A program made the translations under genes and the position numbers. From Hafnia alvei (GTDB lineage Bacteria > Pseudomonadota > Gammaproteobacteria > Enterobacterales > Enterobacteriaceae), in assembly GCF_900095695.1 (NCBI RefSeq), contig NZ_FMIQ01000003.1:1-64000 (forward strand): a stretch of 64,000 nucleotides of DNA, written 5' to 3'. Of this stretch, positions 20,552 through 30,263 are shown piece after piece; within the stretch, counting starts at the first letter, position 1, and the number at the start of each line of letters is the position of its first letter. A model generated the notes under the pieces. That model searched no databases. It was not told the DNA's origin and saw only the letters and a program-made list of their open reading frames with translations.

Positions 20552-22993
20552 ATGAATAATAAAGAAAAAAACCATCTCGAAGGGATATCAATTACGCGCC
20601 GAGCCTTGGTTAAAGGGAGTGCCTTAGGTGGATTTGCACTGGCAACGGGGGCATTAAATCTGCCCTTTAGCCGAGCGGTTTATGCCCAAGAAGCACAGAG
20701 CACGACCGCTGATAAAGTAACGTGGGGAATGTGCTCGGTAAACTGCGGTAGCCGCTGCGCGCTTCGCCTACATACGCGTGACGATGAAGTCTATTGGGTC
20801 GAAACAGATAATACCGGCTTAGATGAATATGGCGATCATCAGGTCCGAGCTTGTTTGCGTGGGCGTTCTATCCGTCGTCGGATGAATCATCCTGAGCGTT
20901 TGAAATATCCAATGAAACGCGTTGGTAAACGCGGAGAAGGTAAATTCAAGCGTATCACTTGGGATGAGGCCTATGATGAAATTGCCCAAAGTTTGAAATA
21001 CACCGTTGAAAAATATGGTAATGAGGCTGTTTATCAGAATTACGCCACCGGCGTTATCGGCGGTAATGTGACGCGCTCGTCGCCCTATGCCTCGATTATC
21101 GGGCGTTTGATGAACTGCTATGGTGGATATCTTAGCCACTATGGCAGCTACAGCACCGCACAAATTTCAGCGGCAATGCCATATACCTACGGTAGCAACG
21201 ACGGCAACAGCACCTCGGATATCGTGAACTCCAAGCTGGTGGTGATGTTTGGCAATAATCCGGCAGAGACGCGGATGAGCGGAGGTGGGATCACCTATCA
21301 TCTCGAACAGGCGCGAGAAATATCCAATGCCAAAATGATCGTCATCGATCCGCGCTATACCGATACCGCCGCGGGGCGCGAAGATCAGTGGATCCCGATC
21401 CGTCCGGGCACTGACGCCGCGTTGGTGGGTGGCATTGCGCATGTCTTGATCAGTGAAAACTTGGTCGATCAGCCCTTTTTAGATCGCTACTGCGTCGGCT
21501 ATGACGAGAATACTTTGCCCGCGAGCGCTCCGAGAAACGGACACTACAAAGCCTATATTCTTGGCCAAGGGCCTGATGGTGTTGAGAAAACGCCGGAATG
21601 GGCATCGCGTATTACCGGTATCCCAGCCGATCGTATCATCAAACTGGCGCGGGAGATTGGTACCGCTAAGCCTGCTTATATCTGTCAGGGATGGGGGCCT
21701 CAGCGTCAGGCCAACGGCGAAGAAACCGCGCGTGCCATTGCGATGCTGCCGATCTTAACCGGTAACGTAGGAATTAACGGTGGTAACAGCGGGGCGCGTG
21801 AATCGACCTATCTCATCACTATTGAGCTGATGCCGGTGCTAACAAATCCGGTAAAAACCTCGATCTCCGTATTTACCTGGACTGATGCGATTCGCCGTGG
21901 GCCTGAGATGACGGCGCTGCGCGACGGCGTGCGGGGCAAAGATAAGCTGGATGTTCCGATCAAGTTCATCTGGAACTATGCCGGTAATACGCTAGTTAAT
22001 CAGCATTCTGACATCAACCAAACCCATGAGATCTTGCAGGACGATTTGCTGTGCGAAAAAATTGTGGTGATTGAAAACTTCATGACGTCATCGGCTAAGT
22101 ATGCCGATATTTTACTGCCTGACCTCATGACCACCGAGCAAGAAGATATCGTACCAAACGATTATGCGGGCAACATGGGCTATCTGATTTTTAGCCAGCC
22201 AGCAACCCGCGCTAAATTCGAGCGTAAAGGCATTTATGAAATGATGTCTGAGATTGCCAAACGGCTTGGGCCAGACGTTGAGCAGGCGTTTACCGAAGGG
22301 CGTACTCAGTCAGATTGGTTGCACTATCTGTATGCCAAAATGCAGGCACGCGATCCGTTATTACCTGAATATGAAACTCTGCGCCAGCAGGGGATTTATA
22401 AACGAAAAGATCCAAATGGACACTTCGTTGCGTATAAAAAATTCCGTGAAGATCCCGATGCCAACCCGCTAAAAACGCCGTCGGGAAAAATTGAAATCTA
22501 CTCTGAACGATTAGCTGAGATCGCCGCCACATGGCATTTGGACAAAGACGAAACTATCAGCGCCTTACCCGTTTATGCCTCAACCTTTGAAGGTTGGGAC
22601 GATGCTTTGCGGCAAACCTATCCGCTGCAAATGTTTGGTTTCCATTACAAGGCACGTACTCACTCAACTTACGGCAACATTGATGTGTTGCAGGCTGCAT
22701 GTAGACAAGAAGTGTGGATGAACCCGATTGATGCCCAGAAACGAGGTATTCAAAACGGCGATAAAGTTCGCGTGTTCAACAAGCGTGGCACGGTGGTGAT
22801 TAACGCGAAAGTGACGCCGCGAATTATGCCGGGCGTTAGCGCCATGGGACAGGGGGCTTGGCATCAGGCGGATATGACGGGTGATAAAGTCGATCACGGC
22901 GGCTGTATCAATACCCTCACCACGATGCGCCCGTCGCCGTTGGCGAAAGGGAACCCTCAGCACACCAATTTAGTGGAAATTGAAAAGATATAA
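20552..22993 (+). CDS. YnfE/DmsA-type molybdopterin reductase catalytic subunit
   Basis: The 813-residue protein is closest in recalled sequence to E. coli YnfE/YnfF, paralogues of DmsA. A twin-arginine signal is present (ITRRALVKGSALGG). Next comes the FS0 iron-sulfur site with cysteines in CSVNCGSRC (about residue 61) and RACLRGRS. The molybdenum-ligand serine is in HYGSYSTAQI. MGD-binding motifs include FGNNPAETRMSGGG and ICQGWGPQRQANG. The C-terminus ends HTNLVEIEKI as in YnfE. It would be a periplasmic S- or N-oxide or selenate reductase. The iron-sulfur subunit (DmsB) and membrane anchor (DmsC) genes normally follow, but here the next gene is iclR on the other strand. Confidence 0.9.
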   Translation: MNNKEKNHLEGISITRRALVKGSALGGFALATGALNLPFSRAVYAQEAQSTTADKVTWGMCSVNCGSRCALRLHTRDDEVYWVETDNTGLDEYGDHQVRACLRGRSIRRRMNHPERLKYPMKRVGKRGEGKFKRITWDEAYDEIAQSLKYTVEKYGNEAVYQNYATGVIGGNVTRSSPYASIIGRLMNCYGGYLSHYGSYSTAQISAAMPYTYGSNDGNSTSDIVNSKLVVMFGNNPAETRMSGGGITYHLEQAREISNAKMIVIDPRYTDTAAGREDQWIPIRPGTDAALVGGIAHVLISENLVDQPFLDRYCVGYDENTLPASAPRNGHYKAYILGQGPDGVEKTPEWASRITGIPADRIIKLAREIGTAKPAYICQGWGPQRQANGEETARAIAMLPILTGNVGINGGNSGARESTYLITIELMPVLTNPVKTSISVFTWTDAIRRGPEMTALRDGVRGKDKLDVPIKFIWNYAGNTLVNQHSDINQTHEILQDDLLCEKIVVIENFMTSSAKYADILLPDLMTTEQEDIVPNDYAGNMGYLIFSQPATRAKFERKGIYEMMSEIAKRLGPDVEQAFTEGRTQSDWLHYLYAKMQARDPLLPEYETLRQQGIYKRKDPNGHFVAYKKFREDPDANPLKTPSGKIEIYSERLAEIAATWHLDKDETISALPVYASTFEGWDDALRQTYPLQMFGFHYKARTHSTYGNIDVLQAACRQEVWMNPIDAQKRGIQNGDKVRVFNKRGTVVINAKVTPRIMPGVSAMGQGAWHQADMTGDKVDHGGCINTLTTMRPSPLAKGNPQHTNLVEIEKI

Positions 22994-23002
22994 TCGGTTA
23001 AT

Positions 23003-23024
23003 TGGGCTCCCAGAGGGGAGCCCA
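23003..23024. terminator. bidirectional hairpin between the molybdoenzyme gene and iclR
   Basis: TGGGCTCCC, AGAG, GGGAGCCCA is a perfect 9-bp stem lying between two converging stop codons. T-runs are poor on both sides. Confidence 0.65.
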
Positions 23025-23030
23025 TAGGCA

Positions 23031-23870
23031 TTACGAATGCCTGCCGCCGTAAGCTAGCGTGACTTCTTTTGCTGCTTTAATCACTAAGGCACCGATTTCG
23101 ATCACGCGGTCGTCGGTGATACGAGAAACGGGGCCAGAAATAGAAATGGCAGCAAAGGCTTCCTGATGTTCATCATAGATGCAGGCTGCAATACAGCGCA
23201 GGCCGAGAGCATGTTCTTCATCGTCAAAAGAAAACCCCTGCTTACGAATATGCGCCAGCTCTTCCTTCAAGCTATTGGGATTGCTGCGGGTGTGCGGGGT
23301 ATAGCTGTGCAAACCCTTTTTATGCAGCAACTCAACCAGATGGGTATCACTGACCGTCGACAAAAACGCCTTCCCTGCACCAGAAGCATGCATTGGCAGC
23401 TTGCCGCCAATCGGCGCAGACATACGCATCAGCTGCGTGCACTGTACCTGATCGATAATCACCGCCTGAAAATCGCTCACGTCGAGCACGGCCAGATTCA
23501 CGGTTTCACCTGAATCTTCCATTAAGCGGCGCAGAATCGGATGGACAATGGCCAGTAAATTGCGGCTCTGCAAAAAACTACTTCCTACGAAGAAAGCGTG
23601 TGAGGCAATGGTCCACAGGCCAAGATCGCCGACTTGCTGGACGAATCCCTGTTGCTGCATGGTGCTCAAAAGGCGGTGTGTCGTTGAGTTGGGCAAACCT
23701 GCCTGTTGGGCTAAATCGGTGAGCGCCACGCTGCCGTGTGCTTCGGCAATTAATTCCAACAATCTCAATCCACGCTGTAAGGATTGAACCTGTCCGGTGG
23801 CTGCGGGAGTGGTGGCTGGCGTTGCGGTACGTGGTTTCTTGCCACGTTTTAAGGGCACGGTAGTCGCCAT
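23031..23870 (-). CDS. iclR: glyoxylate shunt repressor IclR
   Basis: IclR represses aceBAK and itself, responding to glyoxylate and pyruvate. The 279 residues match E. coli IclR. An N-terminal winged helix (VALTDLAQQAGLPNSTTHRLLSTM, about residues 45-68) is followed by the ligand-binding domain with MSAPIGGKLPMHASGAGKAFL and DDEEHALGLRCIAACIYDE. AGGAGA lies eight bases before the ATG. metH diverges from it as in E. coli, but aceBAK, which in E. coli lies just beyond iclR, is not in this window. Confidence 0.95.
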   Translation of the reverse strand: MATTVPLKRGKKPRTATPATTPAATGQVQSLQRGLRLLELIAEAHGSVALTDLAQQAGLPNSTTHRLLSTMQQQGFVQQVGDLGLWTIASHAFFVGSSFLQSRNLLAIVHPILRRLMEDSGETVNLAVLDVSDFQAVIIDQVQCTQLMRMSAPIGGKLPMHASGAGKAFLSTVSDTHLVELLHKKGLHSYTPHTRSNPNSLKEELAHIRKQGFSFDDEEHALGLRCIAACIYDEHQEAFAAISISGPVSRITDDRVIEIGALVIKAAKEVTLAYGGRHS

Positions 23871-24173
23871 TTGAGTGCTCTCCTGAGACAGTCATAAATA
23901 ATTATTTTTATTGAACAAATTCGTATTAAAAAAATGTTATAAAAATGGAATCTATTTTCGTTTTCGACATTATGGATGCGATCGTGGTTTTTAACTGCTC
24001 CGACGTGTTCAAAGTCAGAGGCCGCACGCAAAAGTCACCTGAAAAAGTCTCAAGATCGCCTCCGCCAACAGAACTGAAACCTATGTTAGGATGAGGAAAC
24101 GTTACTTTTTTGAATAAAAAACCTGCACGAAAAGACAGGTGATATCAGGGTAAATGAAAGACTAGGAGCAACA
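23871..24173. promoter_or_regulatory. divergent iclR / metH control region with IclR-like box
   Basis: The 303-base spacer includes TGGAATCTATTTTCG at 23946-23960, which matches the palindromic IclR box TGGAAATNATTTCCA at most positions and lies about 75 bases before iclR, consistent with autorepression. No clear MetR site (TGAANNNNNTTCA) was found for metH. A short inverted repeat CCTGCACGAAAAGACAGG lies at about 24122-24139. Confidence 0.45.
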
Positions 24174-27100
24174 GTGAGCACAATCGTTGAAAGATTACGT
24201 CATCAGCTTTCCCAAAGGATTTTGGTACTGGATGGCGGTATGGGAACCATGATTCAGGGCTATCGGTTAACCGAAGAGGATTTCCGGGGCGAACGCTTTG
24301 CCGATTGGCAAAGTGACCTAAAAGGCAATAACGACCTATTGGTTCTCACTCAGCCGGACATTATCAGCGCGATACACTATGAGTATCTTGAAGCTGGCGC
24401 TGATATTTTGGAAACCAACACTTTCAACTCCACGCGCATTGCGATGGCGGATTACCACATGGAATCCCTGTCGGCTGAAATTAACTATGAAGCTGCGCGT
24501 CTGGCGCGGGCATGTGCCGATGAATGGACCGCGCGTACGCCAGACAAACCGCGCTATGTTGCTGGGGTGCTAGGCCCGACCAACCGCACCGCCTCTATTT
24601 CTCCTGATGTTAACGATCCCGCATTTCGTAATATTTCGTTTGATCAGTTAGTTGAAGCCTATCGTGAATCAACACATGCGTTGGTGGAAGGCGGAGTCGA
24701 TCTGATAATGATCGAAACCATCTTTGATACGCTGAATGCGAAAGCCGCGATCTATGCGGTGGAAACCGAGTTTGAGGCCATGGGGATCGCGCTGCCGGTG
24801 ATGATCTCCGGCACCATTACCGATGCTTCAGGGCGTACTCTGTCAGGTCAAACTACCGAAGCGTTTTACAACTCGTTGCGCCACGTTAAACCGCTGACTT
24901 TCGGCCTCAACTGCGCTTTAGGTCCAGATGAGCTTCGCCAATATGTGGCCGAGCTTTCGCGTATCGCAGAATGCTACGTTACCGCGCACCCAAATGCGGG
25001 TTTGCCTAACGCCTTTGGTGAATACGATCTTGGCCCGCAAGAGATGGCTGAGCACATTTCAGAATGGGCGCAGGCCGGATTCTTAAACATTGTCGGTGGT
25101 TGCTGTGGTACCACACCGGCGCACATTGCGGCGATCAGTCAGGCCGTCGAAGGCGTAAAACCACGCGTGTTGCCCGATATTCCGGTTGCCTGCCGTTTAG
25201 CTGGGTTAGAACCGCTGACCATTGATGCCAATACGCTGTTTGTTAACGTGGGTGAGCGTACTAACGTTACCGGATCGGCAAAATTTAAGAGACTGATTAA
25301 AGAAGATAAATACGCTGAGGCGCTGGAAGTTGCGCTACAGCAGGTTGAAAGCGGCGCACAGATCATCGACATCAATATGGATGAAGGGATGCTCGATGCA
25401 GAAGCGGCAATGGTGCGTTTCCTTAGCCTGATCGCCGGTGAACCAGATATTGCTCGTGTGCCGATTATGATCGATTCCTCTAAATGGGAGGTGATCGAGA
25501 AAGGTCTTAAATGCATTCAGGGCAAAGGCATTGTTAACTCGATCTCAATGAAAGAGGGCGAGGAAAAATTTATCGAACATGCCCGCAAAGTTCGCCGCTA
25601 CGGCGCGGCGATGGTGGTAATGGCGTTTGATGAAGTCGGACAGGCGGATACGCGCGAGCGTAAGATTGAAATTTGCCGCCGTGCTTATAAATTGCTGACC
25701 GAAACCGTCGGTTTCCCGCCAGAAGATATTATTTTTGACCCCAATATTTTCGCGGTTGCTACCGGGATTGAAGAGCACAACAACTATGCCGTGGACTTTA
25801 TCGAAGCCTGCGCAGATATCAAAGCGGAACTGCCGCACGCGCTGATTTCTGGCGGTGTCTCCAACGTTTCATTCTCTTTCCGTGGTAACGATCCGGTTCG
25901 TGAGGCAATTCACGCCGTGTTCTTGTATTACGCGATCCGCAACGGCATGGACATGGGGATCGTGAATGCTGGGCAGTTGGCGATCTACGACGATCTTCCA
26001 GCGGATCTGCGCGATGCGGTTGAAGATGTGATCCTAAACCGCCGTGAAGATGGCACTGAGCGTTTGCTGGATCTGGCTGAAAAATATCGTGGTAGCAAAA
26101 GCGACGACGATAGCACCAAACCGCAGGCCGAATGGCGCGGCTGGCCAGTGAAAAAGCGTTTGGAATATTCTCTGGTTAAAGGTATTACCGAATTTATTGA
26201 ATTGGATACCGAAGAAGCTCGTCTTGAGGCCGACCGTCCCATTCAGGTGATTGAAGGTCCGCTGATGGACGGGATGAATGTGGTCGGCGATCTGTTTGGT
26301 GACGGAAAAATGTTCTTGCCGCAGGTGGTTAAATCCGCCCGCGTCATGAAGCAGGCCGTGGCCTATCTCGAACCGTTCATTGAAGCGAGCAAAGAGAAAG
26401 GCACATCGGCCGGAAAAGTGCTGTTGGCGACCGTCAAAGGCGACGTGCATGACATTGGTAAGAATATCGTTGGCGTCGTTTTGCAGTGTAACAACTACGA
26501 GATCATCGATCTTGGTGTGATGGTACCTTGCGATAAAATTCTAAAAACGGCCCGTGAGCAAAACGTTGATATCATCGGACTGTCGGGTCTTATCACCCCT
26601 TCACTGGATGAAATGGTGTACGTGGCCAAAGAGATGGAGCGGCAAGGTTTCGATCTGCCGTTGCTGATTGGCGGTGCAACTACGTCGAAGGCGCATACGG
26701 CGGTCAAAATAGAGCAGAACTATAGCGGTCCAACGACCTATGTTTCGAACGCGTCACGGACCGTTGGCGTAGTTGCGGCGCTGCTATCGCCAACGCAAAA
26801 GCCTGATTTTATTGCTCGAACCCGTAAAGAGTATGAAACCGTGCGTATTCAGCATGCACGCAAGAAACCGCGCACGCCTCCGGTGACGCTGGAAGCCGCG
26901 CGCGAGAACGCGATGTCACTGGACTGGGCCGATTATACGCCGCCTGTTCCACATCGTTTGGGTGTACATCAGGTGACGGCCAGCATTGATGTGCTGCGCA
27001 ATTATATTGATTGGACGCCGTTCTTTATGACGTGGTCGCTGGCAGGAAAATACCCGCGCATCTTGGAAGATGAGGTGGTGGGTGAAGAAGCCAAACGTGT

Positions 27101-27857
27101 ATTTGCCGATGCTAATGCCATGCTCGATGATTTGGCTCGCAGCGGTAAGCTGAATCCGCGTGGGGTTTATGGCCTATTCCCGGCTAATCGCGTGGGTGAT
27201 GATGTTGAAATCTATAGCAATGAGTTCCGCAACGAGCTGTTGGTTACGGGGCATCATCTGCGTCAGCAAACGGAAAAAACGGATTTCGCCAACTATTGTT
27301 TGGCTGATTTCGTGGCGCCTAAATCTAGCGGCAAAGCAGATTACATCGGGGCGTTCGCGGTAACAGGTGGGCTCGAAGAAGATACGTTAGCCGATGCGTA
27401 TGAAGCGCAGCACGATGATTACAACAAAATCATGGTGAAAGCACTTTCGGATCGCTTGGCGGAGGCTTTTGCTGAATATCTGCATGAAAAAGTGCGTAAG
27501 GTGCATTGGGGCTATGCTGCTAATGAAAATCTCAGTAACGAAGAGTTGATCCGTGAAAACTATCAAGGGATCCGCCCTGCGCCTGGTTATCCTGCCTGCC
27601 CTGAACATACTGAAAAAGCGGCGATCTGGACGCTACTCGATGCAGAGAATAGCGTTGGCATGAAGCTAACGGAGTCCTATGCGATGTGGCCGGGGGCATC
27701 GGTTTCTGGCTGGTATTTCAGTCATCCAGAGAGCAAATATTTTGCCGTTGCACAGATCCAACGCGATCAGGTTGAAGACTATGCTCAACGTAAGGGAATG
27801 CCGGTTAGCGAGGTTGAACGATGGCTGGCGCCTAATCTTGGGTATGATGCGGATTAA
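24174..27857 (+). CDS. metH: cobalamin-dependent methionine synthase
   Basis: MetH transfers the methyl of 5-methyltetrahydrofolate through cobalamin to homocysteine. The 1227 residues equal E. coli MetH. Four modules are visible: the homocysteine domain with zinc cysteines in LNCALG and GGCCGTTP (to about 330), the pterin domain (about 350-620, [13 protein letters not shown]), the B12 domain with DVHDIGKN (the histidine that ligates cobalt, about 760), and the C-terminal AdoMet activation domain containing [12 protein letters not shown]-like sequence ([14 protein letters not shown]). The start is GTG with AGGAG six bases upstream. It diverges from iclR and converges on lysC. Confidence 0.97.
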   Translation: MSTIVERLRHQLSQRILVLDGGMGTMIQGYRLTEEDFRGERFADWQSDLKGNNDLLVLTQPDIISAIHYEYLEAGADILETNTFNSTRIAMADYHMESLSAEINYEAARLARACADEWTARTPDKPRYVAGVLGPTNRTASISPDVNDPAFRNISFDQLVEAYRESTHALVEGGVDLIMIETIFDTLNAKAAIYAVETEFEAMGIALPVMISGTITDASGRTLSGQTTEAFYNSLRHVKPLTFGLNCALGPDELRQYVAELSRIAECYVTAHPNAGLPNAFGEYDLGPQEMAEHISEWAQAGFLNIVGGCCGTTPAHIAAISQAVEGVKPRVLPDIPVACRLAGLEPLTIDANTLFVNVGERTNVTGSAKFKRLIKEDKYAEALEVALQQVESGAQIIDINMDEGMLDAEAAMVRFLSLIAGEPDIARVPIMIDSSKWEVIEKGLKCIQGKGIVNSISMKEGEEKFIEHARKVRRYGAAMVVMAFDEVGQADTRERKIEICRRAYKLLTETVGFPPEDIIFDPNIFAVATGIEEHNNYAVDFIEACADIKAELPHALISGGVSNVSFSFRGNDPVREAIHAVFLYYAIRNGMDMGIVNAGQLAIYDDLPADLRDAVEDVILNRREDGTERLLDLAEKYRGSKSDDDSTKPQAEWRGWPVKKRLEYSLVKGITEFIELDTEEARLEADRPIQVIEGPLMDGMNVVGDLFGDGKMFLPQVVKSARVMKQAVAYLEPFIEASKEKGTSAGKVLLATVKGDVHDIGKNIVGVVLQCNNYEIIDLGVMVPCDKILKTAREQNVDIIGLSGLITPSLDEMVYVAKEMERQGFDLPLLIGGATTSKAHTAVKIEQNYSGPTTYVSNASRTVGVVAALLSPTQKPDFIARTRKEYETVRIQHARKKPRTPPVTLEAARENAMSLDWADYTPPVPHRLGVHQVTASIDVLRNYIDWTPFFMTWSLAGKYPRILEDEVVGEEAKRVFADANAMLDDLARSGKLNPRGVYGLFPANRVGDDVEIYSNEFRNELLVTGHHLRQQTEKTDFANYCLADFVAPKSSGKADYIGAFAVTGGLEEDTLADAYEAQHDDYNKIMVKALSDRLAEAFAEYLHEKVRKVHWGYAANENLSNEELIRENYQGIRPAPGYPACPEHTEKAAIWTLLDAENSVGMKLTESYAMWPGASVSGWYFSHPESKYFAVAQIQRDQVEDYAQRKGMPVSEVERWLAPNLGYDAD

Positions 27858-27883
27858 TAGCGAGGCATCTTCGCTTTTGTGAG

Positions 27884-28356
27884 ACTCGGGGGTGGTTTCG
27901 GTAGCCCATATACCCCGAGTTTGCATGTGACTTTTGCCTAAGGCTCCCGAAGAAAGGTTGCTAGCGCGCAACCTCTCGACTCTCGCGCTTTTGTCCAAGA
28001 TGCCATCTCCGCTCCGCTCCGGTTTGGTATCGGCCATCCATGGCCGCCCCAAACTCCACGCCAACATCGTGTTGGCGTGGCTCTTTCTTCCAAAACTTGA
28101 ATTTAAAACAGTTGGTAAGGCTTTGGCCTTAGATTTTCAGTGCGTGAAATGCATGATAGAACCGCCATCAAGGATGATGGCGGTAGGTTGAGGGCACACA
28201 GGGATGTGTGCTCCGAGACTGGTCGGCCAAGCGACTCTGTAAAAAAGAGCGCGGGTTAAGGGTATGCGCTCAGGCATACCCTTATCGGACGCCTACGCGA
28301 TCAGTTTCATGTGAAACCGTTACTGACAGGCGGTCGAAACCTTACACCGTTTCGAC
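27884..28356. repeat. tract of at least eight strong hairpins between metH and lysC
   Basis: The 519-base convergent spacer holds a series of unrelated inverted repeats: 27884-27920 (8-bp arms), 27954-27973 (7), 28031-28046 (7), 28056-28080 (11, CCACGCCAACA with 3-base loop), 28161-28184 (10, ACCGCCATCA), 28194-28211 (7), 28257-28284 (11, TAAGGGTATGC), 28304-28317 (6) and 28333-28356 (8, GTCGAAAC). All arms are perfect. No convincing coding frame spans it. It could be a structured RNA, a stack of terminators or a remnant of a mobile element; the family was not recognised. Confidence 0.8.
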
Positions 28357-28376
28357 ATAAACTCAGCTTTTAGCCT

Positions 28377-29726
28377 CTACTCGAAGAGGTTGCTGTGGAG
28401 TGCGCGCACGACATGCTCGGCATTTTCACCGGGAACGAGGAAGCAAAGGTTATGGCTGCTAGCACCGTAGCAAATCATGCGAATATTGAACGGCTCCATG
28501 ACACCAAACACCTCTTTGCCAACGCCGCAGGCTGAGGAGAGTTTGTTACCAATCAATGCCACCAGCGCCAGATTCTCTTCCACTTCTACGCGGCATAGAG
28601 AAGACAGCTCGGTTAACAGTGATGTGGTTAATAAGCTTGCTCCGCTGGTGCAAGAACCGGTGGTATCCAGCGTTAGGGCGATGCTGACTTCAGATGTAGT
28701 GATTAAATCCACGGAAATATTGTGACGTGCCAGAATGCCGAACACTTCAGCCAAGAAACCTCGGGCGTGGAGCATGTTTAGGCTGTGCAACGTCATCAAT
28801 GTTTGTTTGCGGCGCAATGCAAGGGCGCGGAACAGCGGTGGCTGTTCTGTTTTATTGCACACTAATGTTCCGCCAGCGGCAGGATCTTTACTGGAGCCGA
28901 CGAACACCGGGATATCGCGACGTACTGCGGGCAATAAGGTTGCTGGATGTAAAACCTTCGCGCCGAAAGTTGCCATCTCAGCAGCTTCAGAAAAACCGAT
29001 TTCGCTGATACGGCGAGCGGCGGGCACGATGCGTGGATCGGTAGTGTAGATGCCGGGAACATCCGTCCAGATATCAACGCGTGCGGCATTCAGCGCTTCA
29101 CCAAGCAGCGCTGCGGTATAGTCACTGCCACCGCGGCCAAGCGTAGTGGTGCGGCCTTTAGCTTCGCTACCAATGAAACCTTGGGTAATGACGATCGCTT
29201 CCCGTATGCGTGGCACCAACTGCTGTTGTGCTAATTCGTACAGCGCATGGGTGTCTGGTTCTGCGCGGCCAAAACGATCGTTTGTACGCATGATTTTTCG
29301 CACGTCGAACCATTCGGCGTTTACATCACGTTGGCGAAGCAGCTCGACGAACAGCAGGGTGGACATGAGTTCACCATGACTAACTAATTCGTCGGTCAAG
29401 GCTGGCGAGGTGGCCAGCGCAGCGGCTTCTGACAGCATGGTGATATTCTCTAGCATGCGGTCAATCTCATCGCGCAGCACGTTTGGCTGATGCAACGTAT
29501 CGAGGATGTTGTACTGAATGCGGCGAATTTCGTCGATGACGCCATGACGCTTCTCCTGATCGCAGCCGTCAGCCAGTTCTACCAGTAAATTGGTGACGCC
29601 CGCAGAGGCAGATAACACCACCACGCGCACATTCGAATTAGAAAGAACAATATTGGCACTGTTTTGCATAGCGTCAGCGTTAGCCACGCTGGTGCCGCCA
29701 AATTTTGCGACGATGGTATTATTCAT
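28377..29726 (-). CDS. lysC: lysine-sensitive aspartokinase III
   Basis: LysC phosphorylates aspartate, the first step to lysine, threonine, methionine and diaminopimelate, and is inhibited by lysine. The 449 residues equal E. coli LysC. The kinase domain carries KFGGTSVAN at the start, LVSHGELMST, TLGRGGSDYTAALL and FGAKVLHPATLLP. Two C-terminal ACT domains follow (from about residue 310, LALRRKQTLMTLHSLNML and VALIGNKLSSACGVGKEVF) that bind lysine. A lysine riboswitch precedes it. It converges on metH across the hairpin tract. Confidence 0.97.
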   Translation of the reverse strand: MNNTIVAKFGGTSVANADAMQNSANIVLSNSNVRVVVLSASAGVTNLLVELADGCDQEKRHGVIDEIRRIQYNILDTLHQPNVLRDEIDRMLENITMLSEAAALATSPALTDELVSHGELMSTLLFVELLRQRDVNAEWFDVRKIMRTNDRFGRAEPDTHALYELAQQQLVPRIREAIVITQGFIGSEAKGRTTTLGRGGSDYTAALLGEALNAARVDIWTDVPGIYTTDPRIVPAARRISEIGFSEAAEMATFGAKVLHPATLLPAVRRDIPVFVGSSKDPAAGGTLVCNKTEQPPLFRALALRRKQTLMTLHSLNMLHARGFLAEVFGILARHNISVDLITTSEVSIALTLDTTGSCTSGASLLTTSLLTELSSLCRVEVEENLALVALIGNKLSSACGVGKEVFGVMEPFNIRMICYGASSHNLCFLVPGENAEHVVRALHSNLFE

Positions 29727-29844
29727 GTAAGCCTCGTGTCAGGGAAGCCCGCGTTAATTCACTTAATCGGGCTAGAAATTCCATTACCTTGGCACAAGGA
29801 GAGAGCGGTATACGGGAGCAGACGTAGGGATTAAAGCTACGATA

Positions 29845-30040
29845 CACCCAGAAGCGCCTCACCTTGCCGATCCCCCGGAATACAGAGAATCGAGGTGACA
29901 GCCCAAGGGATTCAGCCCTTGTAGCCGACGTAGCAGTTTCTCCGGTGGGCTGCTGCGCCTCGGCGTCACACCCCCTCGCGTATCGTCAATGGAAACCGGC
30001 TCCTCTGATACGCTACCTGAGCAACGCGCCTCTTCTGGCT
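29845..30040 (-). ncRNA. lysine riboswitch (L box) in the lysC leader
   Basis: Read leftward, the leader has the conserved blocks of the lysine riboswitch in order: GCCAGAAGAGGCGCGTTGC, GAGGAGCC, GAGGGGGTG, GCCGAGG, GGCTGAATCCC, TGTCACC and the closing GCTTCTGGGTG. These match the E. coli lysC leader. A hairpin (CTTGTACA / TGTACAAG, 30040-30060) stands at its 5' side, as a similar one does in E. coli. Bound lysine is expected to lower LysC expression. About 118 bases separate the aptamer from the lysC start; no strong U-tailed terminator was noticed there, so control of translation is more likely. Confidence 0.93.
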
Positions 30041-30263
30041 TGTACACGTGATGTACAAGTAGGTTTTTAGAAATAGCGACTTATTGAAGTTATGTCAATG
30101 TCATTAACATGAGCGATTTTCAATTTGAACGGGAATAAGTTACAACGGCGAATGTTAAGTTATATCTTCTTGAATAATATAATTTAATAGCGAATGACTC
30201 TGTTATTAGCTGTGCGCATGGCCTACCGGTAAGCTGATAAGCCATGCTAATAAAATGTTAGTT
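30041..30263. promoter_or_regulatory. lysC promoter region and 3' flank of the antiporter gene
   Basis: The remainder of the 537-base spacer is AT-rich and should contain the leftward lysC promoter upstream of the riboswitch. Nearer the antiporter stop, GCATGGC and GCCATGC (about 30217-30246) form a loose stem with a 17-base loop and no T-run. No gene is seen. Confidence 0.4.

Noticed and set aside
27934-28191. Open frame of about 85 codons across the metH-lysC spacer
   Set aside because: It runs through several perfect hairpins, has no ribosome site and no recognisable protein features; the DNA symmetry explains the sequence better.
27884-28356. CRISPR array as an explanation of the hairpin tract
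   Set aside because: The inverted repeats differ from each other and there is no repeated unit with regular spacers.
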